From: an uncultured Pelagibacteraceae bacterium | GTDB taxonomy: Bacteria > Pseudomonadota > Alphaproteobacteria > Pelagibacterales > Pelagibacteraceae | Direction of reading: 5' to 3' | NCBI GenBank assembly: GCA_902546765.1 | Contig: CACCLG010000004.1 | Coordinates: 1-64,000 of the forward strand | DNA length: 64,000 nucleotides | Part shown: piece after piece, positions 7,893-18,439 of the stretch | Numbering within the stretch: position 1 is the first letter of the stretch | How the letters are laid out: the number at the start of each line of letters is the position of its first letter | Translations under genes and position numbers: made by a program | Notes under the pieces: model-generated | The model's database searches: none | What the model saw: only the letters and a program-made list of their open reading frames with translations | Told to the model about the DNA's origin: nothing

Positions 7893-9041
7893 ATGTTTTG
7901 GACAGAGTTGATACTTATATTTATAGTAATTGTTTTATTATATTTTTTATTTAAAAAAAATATTAAGCCAGAAAACATTGCTCCTACTATTAATAAGACA
8001 AATAAAGACGACTTAGGTAAAAGAATAATAATAGAGGAATTAGAGGATCAATTTTTTGCTTTAGACAAATATAACTTAATTAAATATCTTAACAAAAGCG
8101 CAAAACAACGTTTTGGAGAAGGTTTAATTGATAAAAATATTTCAAGTGTAATAAGAGATACAAAATTACTTGAAACAATCGAAAATGCTATTAAAGATCA
8201 AACTACAAAAAATGTAAATGTAGAAATAAATTTACCATCTTATCAACTTTACAAAATTTACGTTATACCTGGCCCCACTCATTTGTTTCCAGAAGCAGAT
8301 TCTGTCGTATTATTTTTAAAAGATTTTACAGAAATAACAAAAGCACAAAAATTAAAAACTGATTTTGTTGCTAACGTAAGTCATGAGTTAAGAACCCCTT
8401 TAGTATCAATCAAAGGTTCTTTAGAAACTATTCTTGGACCAGCTTCAAATGATCAAGAAGCGCAAAAAAAATTTATGTCGATCATGTCTGATCAAGTATT
8501 AAGAATGGAAAATCTTATCAACGATTTATTGATTTTAAGTAGAATTGAACTAGAAGAACACATTAAGCCTAATAAAATAATCAACTTAAATGATATTTTT
8601 ACAAATATAAAAAGTAATTTTGAAATAATATTAAAAAAAAAAAGTATTAATTTGCATCTAGATCTTATGAAACCAACCTTAGTGTTTGGTGATAATGATA
8701 AATTGTTAACTGTGTTTTCAAATTTAATTGATAATTCAATAAAATACTCTCAAAATGGCAAAAATATATATGTAAATAGTCAAAATAGCGAAGGTAAATT
8801 AATTGATAAAAATATTGTAATTAGCATTAAAGATGAAGGTGTTGGAATACCTCAACAATTAATTCCAAGAATAACTGAAAGATTTTTTAGAGTAGATGAA
8901 GAAAAAAGTAAAAAGGCTGGTGGTACAGGTTTAGGTTTAGCTATCATGAAACATATTATATCTCAACATAGAGGTGATTATGAGATTCTCAGTAAAGTAG
9001 ATAAAGGTACTGAAGTAAAGATATATCTTCCAACAAAATAA
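7893..9041 (+). CDS. phoR: Phosphate regulon sensor histidine kinase
   Basis: One TM, PAS-like region, H-box VSHELRTPLVSIKG, DEGVGIP, GGTGLGLAI; beside pst operon. Confidence 0.9.
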   Translation: MFWTELILIFIVIVLLYFLFKKNIKPENIAPTINKTNKDDLGKRIIIEELEDQFFALDKYNLIKYLNKSAKQRFGEGLIDKNISSVIRDTKLLETIENAIKDQTTKNVNVEINLPSYQLYKIYVIPGPTHLFPEADSVVLFLKDFTEITKAQKLKTDFVANVSHELRTPLVSIKGSLETILGPASNDQEAQKKFMSIMSDQVLRMENLINDLLILSRIELEEHIKPNKIINLNDIFTNIKSNFEIILKKKSINLHLDLMKPTLVFGDNDKLLTVFSNLIDNSIKYSQNGKNIYVNSQNSEGKLIDKNIVISIKDEGVGIPQQLIPRITERFFRVDEEKSKKAGGTGLGLAIMKHIISQHRGDYEILSKVDKGTEVKIYLPTK

Positions 9042-9135
9042 TAAATTTAAAAACTTGTTTAAAATTAACACTTATTCAATCAATTTTTAACAAATCTTTT
9101 GTTGATTAGTATCTTAGTTAAATTAAAATTTTAAT

Positions 9136-9744
9136 ATGACTAAGGTGTTAAATTGTATTTTGATTATTATATATTTTTCAATATCAATGATTGCGAAAAG
9201 TAATGCATCTGATATTTCTACAATTTTAAAAAACCAGCAATTAACCGTTTTTGATATTGGTATTTTTAGATTGCACGAAGACTTAAAGAGTGCATATCCT
9301 GAAATTAAAAAACATAAAGATGTACCATACGAAGATATATACATAGATGTTCTTAGTTCCTATTGGAGAAATACAGTAGATTTAATTGTTTCAATTCCAG
9401 TAAATGAAAATTTAAAAAAAGAGAACTACATGTCAGATTCATTGAGATGTCGAAACATATTTAATTCTGTTAGAGATCATTTACTGAGAAATGAAAATAT
9501 GAGTAATTATAGGTTTACTATGGCGACAAGCTATTTAACAACTATCTTTTCTACTCCATCTAGTTGGCCAAAATGGCGTTTTGATCAAAGCGTGCTTGAA
9601 GAATTGGTTAATTTGGTAAAACTGGAAGTTGTTTTAAGACCTACTCCAGATCTTGCTTTTAAGGATAATGTTAATCCAGTCTCATGCAAAGGTGGTTTGG
9701 AAACCGAAAATAACGAGATTATTTTCTCAATGAAATACAACTAA
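9136..9744 (+). CDS. Hypothetical secreted protein
   Basis: 202 aa with N-terminal hydrophobic signal ending SNASD; no recognised family; located between phoR and pstS. Confidence 0.75.
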   Translation: MTKVLNCILIIIYFSISMIAKSNASDISTILKNQQLTVFDIGIFRLHEDLKSAYPEIKKHKDVPYEDIYIDVLSSYWRNTVDLIVSIPVNENLKKENYMSDSLRCRNIFNSVRDHLLRNENMSNYRFTMATSYLTTIFSTPSSWPKWRFDQSVLEELVNLVKLEVVLRPTPDLAFKDNVNPVSCKGGLETENNEIIFSMKYN

Positions 9745-9765
9745 AAGGTTATGTTTTTAACAAAA

Positions 9766-9785
9766 CTGTAACAATTCCGTAATAT
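9766..9785 (+). promoter_or_regulatory. Pho box upstream of pstS
   Basis: CTGTAAC-AATT-CCGTAAT, 7-mers with 11-bp periodicity matching the CTGTCAT-type PhoB box. Confidence 0.7.
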
Positions 9786-9849
9786 TTAAGATTCAATTAA
9801 TTTATAGGAGTCTAAAATCTTTTAATAAACTATGAAAGGATTAAAGATA

Positions 9850-10881
9850 ATGAAAAAACTAACTATAATAATTGCTTCGCTTGTTGCTTTAACGGTCGCA
9901 ACAGTTGCTCAAGCAAGAGATCAAATTAAAATAGTTGGTTCATCTACAGTATTCCCTTACGCAACTGTTGTTGCTGAAAGATTCGGTGGTTCAGGATTTA
10001 AAACTCCTGTAATCGAATCTACTGGTACTGGTGGAGGAGCTAAACTATTCTGTGCTGGTGTTGGTGAGCAACATCCAGATATTACAAATGCATCAAGAGC
10101 TATGAAAGATAAAGAGAAAGCTCTATGTAAGAAAAACGGTGTAAATGAAATTGTTGAGATTGTGATTGGTAACGATGGTATCACACTAGCTTACAGCAAA
10201 GATGCAAAACCAGTAAATTTTACTAAAGAACAATTATATTTAGCACTAGCTGCTCATACAGTTGTTGATGGTAAATTAGTTCCAAATATTTATAAAACTT
10301 GGGACCAAATTGACCCTAGCTTACCAAAACAAAAAATTTCAGTGATGATCCCGCCAGGAACATCAGGAACTAGAGATGCTTGGAATTCTTTAGTAATGAA
10401 AAAAGGTATGACTAAAGAAGCTAAAGCTCTTTATAAAGCTGGTTTTGAAGCTGGAAATAAAAAATATAAAAAACCTCAAAAACTTTACAGAGAGGATGGT
10501 GCTGCTATTGAAGTAGGAGAAAACGATAGTTTAATCATCCAAAAGTTAACTCAAGATAAAGATATGTTTGGTTTCTTTGGTTTCAGTTATTTCTTGGCTG
10601 CTAAAGATAAATTACAAGCTGCTAGCATAGATGGTGGACAACCCTCTCTAGCGAGTATTCAAGACTACAGTTATGCAGTTGCAAGACCATTATTTTTCTA
10701 TGTGAAAAAAGCTCACGTTGGCGTTATTCCAGGATTACATGAGTTTGTGAAAGAATTCACAACAAAGAAAGCTATTGGAAAAGGTGGTTATCTAGCAGAC
10801 ATTGGTTTAGTGCCATTAGATAAAACGTTGTATAAAACAACCAGAACTAATGCCACCAAACTAGTTGCTATGGGAGATTAA
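9850..10881 (+). CDS. pstS: Phosphate ABC transporter substrate-binding protein
   Basis: Signal peptide then IKIVGSSTVFPYATVVAERF, ESTGTGGGAKLFC, IPPGTSGTRDAW; ORF may instead start at 9832. Confidence 0.95.
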   Translation: MKKLTIIIASLVALTVATVAQARDQIKIVGSSTVFPYATVVAERFGGSGFKTPVIESTGTGGGAKLFCAGVGEQHPDITNASRAMKDKEKALCKKNGVNEIVEIVIGNDGITLAYSKDAKPVNFTKEQLYLALAAHTVVDGKLVPNIYKTWDQIDPSLPKQKISVMIPPGTSGTRDAWNSLVMKKGMTKEAKALYKAGFEAGNKKYKKPQKLYREDGAAIEVGENDSLIIQKLTQDKDMFGFFGFSYFLAAKDKLQAASIDGGQPSLASIQDYSYAVARPLFFYVKKAHVGVIPGLHEFVKEFTTKKAIGKGGYLADIGLVPLDKTLYKTTRTNATKLVAMGD

Positions 10882-10902
10882 TTATTTCTTTAATAACAAA
10901 TG

Positions 10903-10936
10903 AAAAAAAAGGGGTCTTTTTAGGCCCCTTTTTTTT
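10903..10936 (+). terminator. Hairpin/terminator between pstS and pstC
   Basis: AAAAAAAAGGGGTC-TTTTTA-GGCCCCTTTTTTTT. Confidence 0.8.
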
Positions 10937-10971
10937 ATAAACAGAGTAAAGTCTTTATTAGTGGAGATTCT

Positions 10972-12357
10972 TTGAACTTAATATTATTTACATTTATTGT
11001 TCTTCTTGGTTTCACAAGTTATTATTTTGGACGAAAAAAAGCATACACAATTCAATATACAAAAAAAAGATTAACTGCATTACCTCAATTTTATGGTTAT
11101 TATCTTGCGATTTGGTGTGCAATACCGGCTTTTATAATTTTTTCTTTATGGGCAATTTTTGAGCCTACAATTGTAAAATTGCTTATCTTAAGTGATTATT
11201 CAAATCAAGGTTATCTTGATAATGAATTAAATTTAATTTATGAAAAAATAAAATCATTGTCTCGAGGTCAATTTACTGGAGAAATTACACCCTTCATTGA
11301 AGCTTCAGCTAAAAAATACATAAATCTTCGATCAATAGCCCAAAGTTCAAAAGTTGTTATAGTGTTATCAGCAATTATTGCGTCTGGGGCCTACGCTTAT
11401 AAAAGAATTTCATCTAATTCTAGAACAAGAGAGCCAGTTGAAAAATTTTTGAAAGCAGTTTTATTTACAGCTTCTTTAGCTGCAATATTAACTACTGTTG
11501 GAATAATTTTCTCACTTATATTTCAAACTATAGATTTTTTTAAAGTAATCCCATTATTTGATTTTGTCTTTGGAACTCATTGGTATCCTGCAAAAGCTTT
11601 TGTTAGAGATTCATCTGAGGCTTTAGATCCGTCAATGTACTCCGATACTTTTGGAGCAGTCCCTATTTTTGCGGGAACTTTTTTTATTGCTTTCATAGCT
11701 ATGTGTGTTGCTATTCCTATTGGATTAATGAGTGGAATTTATTTGGCTGAGTATGCATCAATTAAAGTTAGACAATACGCAAAACCTTTAATTGAAATTT
11801 TAGCAGGTATACCAACAGTTGTTTATGGGTTTTTTGCTGCTCTAACAGTTGGACCTTTTTTAAAGGAAATAGGTAATAGCATGGGTTTAGACGTTTCAGC
11901 TGAAAGCGCTTTAGCGGCAGGCGGAGTAATGGGCATTATGATTATACCATTCATTTCAAGTTTAAGTGACGATGTGATTACAAGTGTACCTCAAAGTTTA
12001 AGAGATGGAAGTTATGCCATGGGAGCAACCAAATCAGAAACAATAAAAAAAGTTATTTTTCCTGCAGCATTACCAGGTATTGTTGGTTCTATTTTATTAG
12101 GTGTTTCAAGAGCTATTGGAGAAACAATGATAGTTGTTATGGCCTCTGGTTTAGCTGCTAATTTAACTTTAAATCCATTAGAATCTACTTCAACAATTAC
12201 AGCGCAAATTGTTGTAATATTAATTGGAGATCAAGCTTTTGGCGACCCAAAAACGCAAGCTGCATTTGCTTTAGGTATGTCATTATTTTTAGTAACGCTC
12301 TGTTTGAATATTGTGGCCTTAAGAGTAGTTAAAAAATATAGAGAAAAATATGAATAA
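10972..12357 (+). CDS. pstC: Phosphate ABC transporter permease
   Basis: PstC core (GIYLAEYASIKVRQYAKPLIEILAGIPTVVYGFFA, GETMIVVMASG); TTG start. Confidence 0.94.
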   Translation: MNLILFTFIVLLGFTSYYFGRKKAYTIQYTKKRLTALPQFYGYYLAIWCAIPAFIIFSLWAIFEPTIVKLLILSDYSNQGYLDNELNLIYEKIKSLSRGQFTGEITPFIEASAKKYINLRSIAQSSKVVIVLSAIIASGAYAYKRISSNSRTREPVEKFLKAVLFTASLAAILTTVGIIFSLIFQTIDFFKVIPLFDFVFGTHWYPAKAFVRDSSEALDPSMYSDTFGAVPIFAGTFFIAFIAMCVAIPIGLMSGIYLAEYASIKVRQYAKPLIEILAGIPTVVYGFFAALTVGPFLKEIGNSMGLDVSAESALAAGGVMGIMIIPFISSLSDDVITSVPQSLRDGSYAMGATKSETIKKVIFPAALPGIVGSILLGVSRAIGETMIVVMASGLAANLTLNPLESTSTITAQIVVILIGDQAFGDPKTQAAFALGMSLFLVTLCLNIVALRVVKKYREKYE

Positions 12358-13618
12358 AAATAAAGAACAATTATTAAATAAAAGATATAAAGCTGAAAAG
12401 AGATTTCGATTATACGGTCAAAGTGCAATTTTTATGGCACTTTTATTTTTAATAATCTTTATTTTTAAAATTTTTTCGACAGGCTATTCAGCCTTTCAAA
12501 AAACTTGGCTTATTGTTCCAGTTACTTTTGATGCTGAATTAATGATGTTAGAGCAAAATCCTTCTAAAGAGGATTTAAAAGATGCTGATTATTACGATAT
12601 AGCATTAAAATCAATGGCTGATTTAGATCCAAATGCTAATGAGAATCAAGAAAATGAGCTGAAGAGAATGGTTTCTTACTTTTTCGAAAGAGAGATTAAA
12701 AGAGAACTTTTAAATGACCCTTCATTAATTGGAAAAACTAAAGATGTTTATTTAACTGCCTCAGATGATTTAGATCAAGTATTCAAAGGCAATTATCCAA
12801 GAGATTTACCTGAAGATCAAAGAAGAGTTACGGATTATCAATTAAAGATTTTCGATCAACTTGTAGAACTAGGAAAAGTTGAAAGTAAATTCAATTTAAG
12901 TTTTTTTACATATCCTGATTCAAGAGAAGCTGAATTAGCTGGTATAGCAAGCTCATTTATGGGATCAATATTTTCTATACTTGTTTGTTTAATGATAGCG
13001 TTTCCTGTAGCAGTTCTAGCAGCTATTTATTTAGAGGAATTTGCTCCTAAAAACAGATTTACTGATTTTATTGAGGTAAATATAAATAATTTAGCAGCAG
13101 TACCTTCAATTGTTTTTGGTCTTTTAGGACTGGGTATTTTACTTGCTGTATTTCAATTACCTAGGTCAACACCTTTAGTCGGTGGAATAACTTTATCGTT
13201 GATGACTTTACCAACAATTATTATTGCTTGTAGAGCATCTTTAAAAGCAGTTCCTCCAAGTATAAGAGAGGCAGCACTTGCAATGGGTGCTAGTAAAATG
13301 CAAACTACAATGCATCATACAGTTCCGTTATCTATGCCAGGGACTTTATCCGGTACAATAATTGGTTTAGCCCAAGCATTAGGCGAAACGGCACCTTTGA
13401 TATTGATTGGCATGGTGGCTTTTGTAAATACAATACCAGGATCTCCTTTAGATCCAGCTGCAAGTTTGCCAGTGCAAATTTATATTTGGGCAGAAAGCGC
13501 TGAAAGAGGTTTTGTCGAGAAAGTTTCTGCCTGTATTATGGTTCTATTAGGATTTTTAATTATAATGAACTTATTTGCACAAATAATTAGACATAAATTT
13601 GAAAAAAAATGGAGTTAA
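12350..13618 (+). CDS. pstA: Phosphate ABC transporter permease
   Basis: PstA core ([49 protein letters not shown]). Confidence 0.94.
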   Translation: MNKNKEQLLNKRYKAEKRFRLYGQSAIFMALLFLIIFIFKIFSTGYSAFQKTWLIVPVTFDAELMMLEQNPSKEDLKDADYYDIALKSMADLDPNANENQENELKRMVSYFFEREIKRELLNDPSLIGKTKDVYLTASDDLDQVFKGNYPRDLPEDQRRVTDYQLKIFDQLVELGKVESKFNLSFFTYPDSREAELAGIASSFMGSIFSILVCLMIAFPVAVLAAIYLEEFAPKNRFTDFIEVNINNLAAVPSIVFGLLGLGILLAVFQLPRSTPLVGGITLSLMTLPTIIIACRASLKAVPPSIREAALAMGASKMQTTMHHTVPLSMPGTLSGTIIGLAQALGETAPLILIGMVAFVNTIPGSPLDPAASLPVQIYIWAESAERGFVEKVSACIMVLLGFLIIMNLFAQIIRHKFEKKWS

Positions 13619-13619
13619 G

Positions 13620-14375
13620 ATGATAAAGATAAGTTCAAAAAATGTAGATGTTTTCTATGGAAAAAAACAAGCTCTATTTAATATAAATTTAGATATTGAA
13701 GAAAATCAAGTTACAGCACTAATTGGGCCTTCAGGTTGTGGTAAATCTACTTTTTTAAGATGTCTAAACCGAATGAATGACGTAATTGATATATGTAGAG
13801 TAAAAGGGCAGATTATAATCAATGATTTTGATATCAATGACAAAAGTTGTGATGTTGTTAGATTAAGAGAAAAAATTGGGATGGTTTTTCAAAAACCAAA
13901 TCCTTTTCCCAAAACTATTTATGAAAATATTTCTTATGGTCCAACAATTCATGGTATGGCTCAATCAAAGAATGAAATGGATGAAATAGTTGAAACTAGC
14001 TTAAAAAAGGCAGCATTATGGGAAGAGGTTCAAGATAGACTTCATGAGCCGGGCACAGGGTTATCAGGAGGTCAACAGCAAAGATTATGTATAGCAAGAG
14101 CTATTTCAGTTAAACCTGAAGTTATTCTCATGGATGAGCCTTGCTCTGCTTTAGATCCCATTGCTACAGCTCAAATTGAAGAATTAATTGATGAACTAAA
14201 AAAAGACCATACTATCATAATAGTCACTCACTCAATGGCACAAGCTGCAAGGGTCTCTCAAAATACTGGTTTTTTTCACTTAGGAGAATTGATTGAACAT
14301 GGCTCTACTGATAAAATATTTAAGAATCCTGAAAATAAAAAAACTCAGGATTATATCACTGGGAGGTTTGGATAA
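13620..14375 (+). CDS. pstB: Phosphate ABC transporter ATP-binding protein
   Basis: [33 protein letters not shown]. Confidence 0.96.
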   Translation: MIKISSKNVDVFYGKKQALFNINLDIEENQVTALIGPSGCGKSTFLRCLNRMNDVIDICRVKGQIIINDFDINDKSCDVVRLREKIGMVFQKPNPFPKTIYENISYGPTIHGMAQSKNEMDEIVETSLKKAALWEEVQDRLHEPGTGLSGGQQQRLCIARAISVKPEVILMDEPCSALDPIATAQIEELIDELKKDHTIIIVTHSMAQAARVSQNTGFFHLGELIEHGSTDKIFKNPENKKTQDYITGRFG

Positions 14376-15082
14376 TGACCGAAGCACCGCATACTGTAAA
14401 GTCTTACGAAGAAGAGCTTAAAAATTTAAATAGCAATATAATTAAAATGGGTGGTTTTTGTGAAAAGTCTTTAGGGAAGGCTATTCAAGCTATTACCACT
14501 AGAAACAGTGATAATGCGGAAGCTGTTATAAAGGATGACGAAAAAATAGATAAGTTTGAAACTTTAATAGAGCAACAGGTAGTAAATCTTATTGCTTTAA
14601 GACAGCCAATGGCTATAGATCTTAGAGAAACAGTTACTGCTTTAAAAATATCTTCTGATCTTGAGAGAATAGGTGATTTAGCAAAAAATATTTCCAAAAG
14701 AACCCTTTTGTTAAATGAGAATTTACCAAAAAATTTAGTAGATGCTATCATAAGAGTCTCTTCTGATGTTCAAAAACAATTAAAATCAATATTGGATGCA
14801 TACCTAGAAAGATCTTCGGCTATGGCAATTAATGTATGGGAAAGCGACGAACAAATTGATGATTTAACCAATTTATGCATGCAAGAAGTGATTAAATATT
14901 TAAAAGAAAATGAAAAAAACTTAAGTGATGGAACGCACTTATTATTTGTAACTAAAAATATAGAGAGGATAGGTGACCATACAACTAACATTGCAGAGCA
15001 AATATACTATTTAGTTAAGGGAGAATATCTTGAGGGTGATCGACCTAAAGGTACAGAACCTATTGTTACAGGAGAAAAGTAA
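14375..15082 (+). CDS. phoU: Phosphate transport system regulator
   Basis: Two PhoU repeats (DLERIGDLAKNIS, NIERIGDHTTNIAEQIYYLVKGE). Confidence 0.95.
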   Translation: MTEAPHTVKSYEEELKNLNSNIIKMGGFCEKSLGKAIQAITTRNSDNAEAVIKDDEKIDKFETLIEQQVVNLIALRQPMAIDLRETVTALKISSDLERIGDLAKNISKRTLLLNENLPKNLVDAIIRVSSDVQKQLKSILDAYLERSSAMAINVWESDEQIDDLTNLCMQEVIKYLKENEKNLSDGTHLLFVTKNIERIGDHTTNIAEQIYYLVKGEYLEGDRPKGTEPIVTGEK

Positions 15083-15085
15083 AAT

Positions 15086-15769
15086 ATGCCGGCTCACATT
15101 TTTATAGCTGAGGACGAAACTTCGATAATAACCCTTCTAAAGTATAACCTTGAAAAAGAGAGTTACAAAGTAAGTTTCTGTGAAAATGGTGAACAAGCGC
15201 TTAAACAAATTAAAGATAAGCATCCTGACTTAATTTTAATGGATTGGATGTTGCCTGATTTATCGGGTGTTGAAGTATGTAAGAATTTAAAGAAAGATAA
15301 TAAGTATAACGACATACCAATAATAATGTTGACAGCGAAAGGTGAGGAAGAGGACAAATTAAGAGCCTTTGACACAGGTGCTGATGATTATGTTACAAAG
15401 CCGTTTAGTCAAAAAGAACTTAATGCAAGAATTAAATCACTACTTAGAAGATCAAAACCATATTCTTCAGTTGATGTTGTTGAGTTTACAGATCTAAAAA
15501 TAGATAGAATAACAAAAAGAGTTTATAGAAATAACGTTGAAATATCTTTGGGTCCTACAGAATTTAAATTATTAGATTTTTTTATCAAAAATCCAAAAAG
15601 GGTGTACTCACGAGAACAGCTTTTAAATAATGTTTGGGGTGAAAATATTTATGTAGAAACTAGAACCGTCGATGTACATATTAGAAGATTAAGACAGGCT
15701 ATTAATATAGATAAAACTAAGCCTTTAATAAGAACTGTAAGATCAGCAGGTTATTCTTTAGAATCTTGA
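15086..15769 (+). CDS. phoB: Phosphate regulon response regulator
   Basis: Receiver (DLILMDWMLPDLSG, MLTAKGEEEDK) plus OmpR-type winged helix (VETRTVDVHIRRLRQAI). Confidence 0.93.
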   Translation: MPAHIFIAEDETSIITLLKYNLEKESYKVSFCENGEQALKQIKDKHPDLILMDWMLPDLSGVEVCKNLKKDNKYNDIPIIMLTAKGEEEDKLRAFDTGADDYVTKPFSQKELNARIKSLLRRSKPYSSVDVVEFTDLKIDRITKRVYRNNVEISLGPTEFKLLDFFIKNPKRVYSREQLLNNVWGENIYVETRTVDVHIRRLRQAINIDKTKPLIRTVRSAGYSLES

Positions 15770-16275
15770 AGGTCTTTAGGTCTCATAAATTCCTTAATTA
15801 AACCATTTCCATCTAATTTATTCCATTCATTAAAATCAAAATAAATTTTTGCAAAAGCAGATGTTGGAAATTTAAAGTTTAATAACTTAAAATGGTTGTT
15901 GTTATGATTTTTTGTCAGTGACCGGACTAGATTTCTAACAGCAGGCTCGTGATTAATTAAAAGCACAGATTTAAATTTTTTAGGTATTTTTTTTATTATA
16001 TCTATAATTTTATCTTCACTTGTTAAGTATAATTTTTTTGAGGAATTAATTTTTTTCGGTTTTTCAATTTTTTTTAATAAAATTTTTAATGTTTTCTTTG
16101 TTCTTTTTGATGATGAAAGTAATATATAATCAAATTTATATTTTTTTTTAACAAAAAATTCACAAATCTTTTTTGCATTTTTCTTGCCACGCTTACTTAA
16201 AGTTCTTTCATGATCGTCAAGATTTGGATGGTCCCAGCTAGATTTTGCATGACGCATAACGTATAATTTGAGCAT
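15751..16275 (-). CDS. sixA: SixA-type histidine phosphatase
   Basis: MLKLYVMRHAKSSWDHPNLDDHERTLSKRGK; 19-bp tail-to-tail overlap with phoB; start internal to longer ORF. Confidence 0.85.
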   Translation of the reverse strand: MLKLYVMRHAKSSWDHPNLDDHERTLSKRGKKNAKKICEFFVKKKYKFDYILLSSSKRTKKTLKILLKKIEKPKKINSSKKLYLTSEDKIIDIIKKIPKKFKSVLLINHEPAVRNLVRSLTKNHNNNHFKLLNFKFPTSAFAKIYFDFNEWNKLDGNGLIKEFMRPKDLQDSKE

Positions 16276-16288
16276 AAAGTTTAAATAT

Positions 16289-18439
16289 ATGACTGCATTA
16301 AAAAAACAAGATAAAGAAATACTTAAATCTAAATATATAAATAGAGAATTATCTTGGCTTAAATTCAATGACAGAGTTCTTCTAGAGGCTCAAAATATAG
16401 AAAATCCTCTTTACGAAAGAATTAAATTTTTATCTATAGCTGGATCAAATTTAGATGAATTTTTCATGGTACGTGTTGCAGGTTTATATAGTCAAATCAA
16501 GCAAGACGTAGACTCTCTTAGTTCTGATGGTCTTACTCCTGATGAACAAATGAATGAAGTTATTTTGGAAACTAACAATCTTCTTAATAAACAAAATAAA
16601 ATATATAAAGATTTAATTCTTCAATTAAAAAAAGTAAATATAAGTATAGTTAAACCTGAAAATTTAAGTAAATCGGATCAGAAAAAATTATTTAAAGTTT
16701 TTAACGAAGAAATTTACCCCTTACTAACACCATCAGCAATAGACCCAGCTCATCCATTTCCATTTATTGTCAATCAAGGAAGAGCATTAGTTATGAGATT
16801 AAATAAGAAAAATAAAAAAAGAGTTTTAAATGCAATAATAGTAATTCCAAAAGCTTTATCAAGATTTATTGAAATAGATGGAAACAAAAGTTTTAAAAAA
16901 TTTTTAATTATTGATGATGTTATAAGTTTTTTTGCTTCTGAAATTTTTCCCGATCATGATTTAGATAAAAAAATGTTATTTAGAGTTATAAGGGATAGTG
17001 ACGTAGAAATACAAGAGGAAGCTGAAGATTTAGTAAGATCTTTTGAATTGGCATTAAAAAGAAGAAGAACAGGTGACATAGTACGTTTAGAAATTTTAAA
17101 AAATAGTAATAATGACTTAATTAAGTTTATAACAAATAAGTTAAACGTAAATTCTGAATATATCTATGAAACCGAAGGTATTGTTGGAATTCAAGATATC
17201 GATCAAGTTTGTAAAATTAAAAATTCTAAATTAAGATTTAAAAATTTTAATCCCAGGGAGGTTGAGAGATTAAAGGAATTTAATAATAATTTTTTTGATA
17301 CTATAAAAAAAAAAGATTTAATAGTTCATCATCCTTTTGAAACATTTGATGCTGTAATTGAGTTTTTAAATCAAGCTGCATATGATAAAAAAGTTATAGC
17401 AATTAAACAAACTCTATACAGAACAACGTTAGACTCTCCAATTGTTAAAGCCTTAATAACAGCAGCCGAAAACGGAAAGACAGTGACTGCTTTAATAGAG
17501 ATCAAAGCAAGATTTGATGAAGAAGCAAATATTCAACTTTCCAGAAGTTTAGAAAAGGCAGGAATTCAAATACTTTATGGTTTTGCAAAATATAAAACAC
17601 ATGCAAAATCATCTTTAATATTAAGAAAAGAGCAAGGAAAAATTCAAACCTATATACATCTGGGAACTGGCAATTATCACCCAGTTAATGCAAAAATTTA
17701 TACTGACTTATCTTTATTTAGCTCTGACAAAAAAATAGCAACTGATGTGGAAAAATTTTTTAATTATGTAACTGGTTATTCAAAACCGCGAAACCTTAAT
17801 AAAATATCCATATCACCAATAAATCTTAGGGAAACTTTAAACAAATGTATTGCTAATGAGATAGCAAATGTCAAAAAAGGAAAAAACGGTGAAATATGGG
17901 CAAAAATGAATTCCTTAGTAGACCCAGTGATAATTGATAAATTTTATGAAGCTTCAAATGCTGGAGTGAAGATATTTTTATTTGTAAGAGGTGTTTGTTG
18001 TTTAAGACCTGGAGTTAAAGATAAATCAGAAAATATAATAGTTAAAAGCATGATAGGAAGATTTTTAGAACACTCAAGAATTTATTGTTTTGCAAATGGA
18101 AAAACAATGCCTAGTAGAGATGCAAAAGTCTTTATTTCATCAGCGGACTTAATGCCAAGAAATTTAAATCGAAGAGTAGAACTTCTAGTTCCAATTGAAA
18201 ACCAAACAGTCCATGAGCAAGTTCTTGATCAAATTATGCTAGCTAATTATTTAGATAAAAAACAAAGTTGGGAACTCGATGCGAGTGGAAATTATAAAAA
18301 AATTAAATATATTGAAAATGATTCTTTTTCAGCTCACGATTATTTCATGAATAATCCTAGTTTATCTGGAAGAGGTAAAGCTAAATTAAAAATGAAACCA
18401 AAAAAATTAAACTTAAAATTAATTAAAAGTGGAAATTAA
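16289..18439 (+). CDS. ppk: Polyphosphate kinase 1
   Basis: PPK1 motifs (NRELSWLKFNDRVLLEA, GSNLDEFFMVRVAG, HPFETFDAV, ALIEIKARFDEEANI, THAKSSLI). Confidence 0.96.
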   Translation: MTALKKQDKEILKSKYINRELSWLKFNDRVLLEAQNIENPLYERIKFLSIAGSNLDEFFMVRVAGLYSQIKQDVDSLSSDGLTPDEQMNEVILETNNLLNKQNKIYKDLILQLKKVNISIVKPENLSKSDQKKLFKVFNEEIYPLLTPSAIDPAHPFPFIVNQGRALVMRLNKKNKKRVLNAIIVIPKALSRFIEIDGNKSFKKFLIIDDVISFFASEIFPDHDLDKKMLFRVIRDSDVEIQEEAEDLVRSFELALKRRRTGDIVRLEILKNSNNDLIKFITNKLNVNSEYIYETEGIVGIQDIDQVCKIKNSKLRFKNFNPREVERLKEFNNNFFDTIKKKDLIVHHPFETFDAVIEFLNQAAYDKKVIAIKQTLYRTTLDSPIVKALITAAENGKTVTALIEIKARFDEEANIQLSRSLEKAGIQILYGFAKYKTHAKSSLILRKEQGKIQTYIHLGTGNYHPVNAKIYTDLSLFSSDKKIATDVEKFFNYVTGYSKPRNLNKISISPINLRETLNKCIANEIANVKKGKNGEIWAKMNSLVDPVIIDKFYEASNAGVKIFLFVRGVCCLRPGVKDKSENIIVKSMIGRFLEHSRIYCFANGKTMPSRDAKVFISSADLMPRNLNRRVELLVPIENQTVHEQVLDQIMLANYLDKKQSWELDASGNYKKIKYIENDSFSAHDYFMNNPSLSGRGKAKLKMKPKKLNLKLIKSGN

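Noticed and set aside
9042-9135. Hairpin-like AACAAATCTTTTGTT after phoR as terminator or Pho site
   Set aside because: The stem is short and AT-only, with no convincing 7-mer direct repeat.
16268-16368. N-terminal extension of the sixA ORF overlapping ppk
   Set aside because: SixA homology starts at MLKLYVMRHAK (16275); the extension is antisense to the ppk start.
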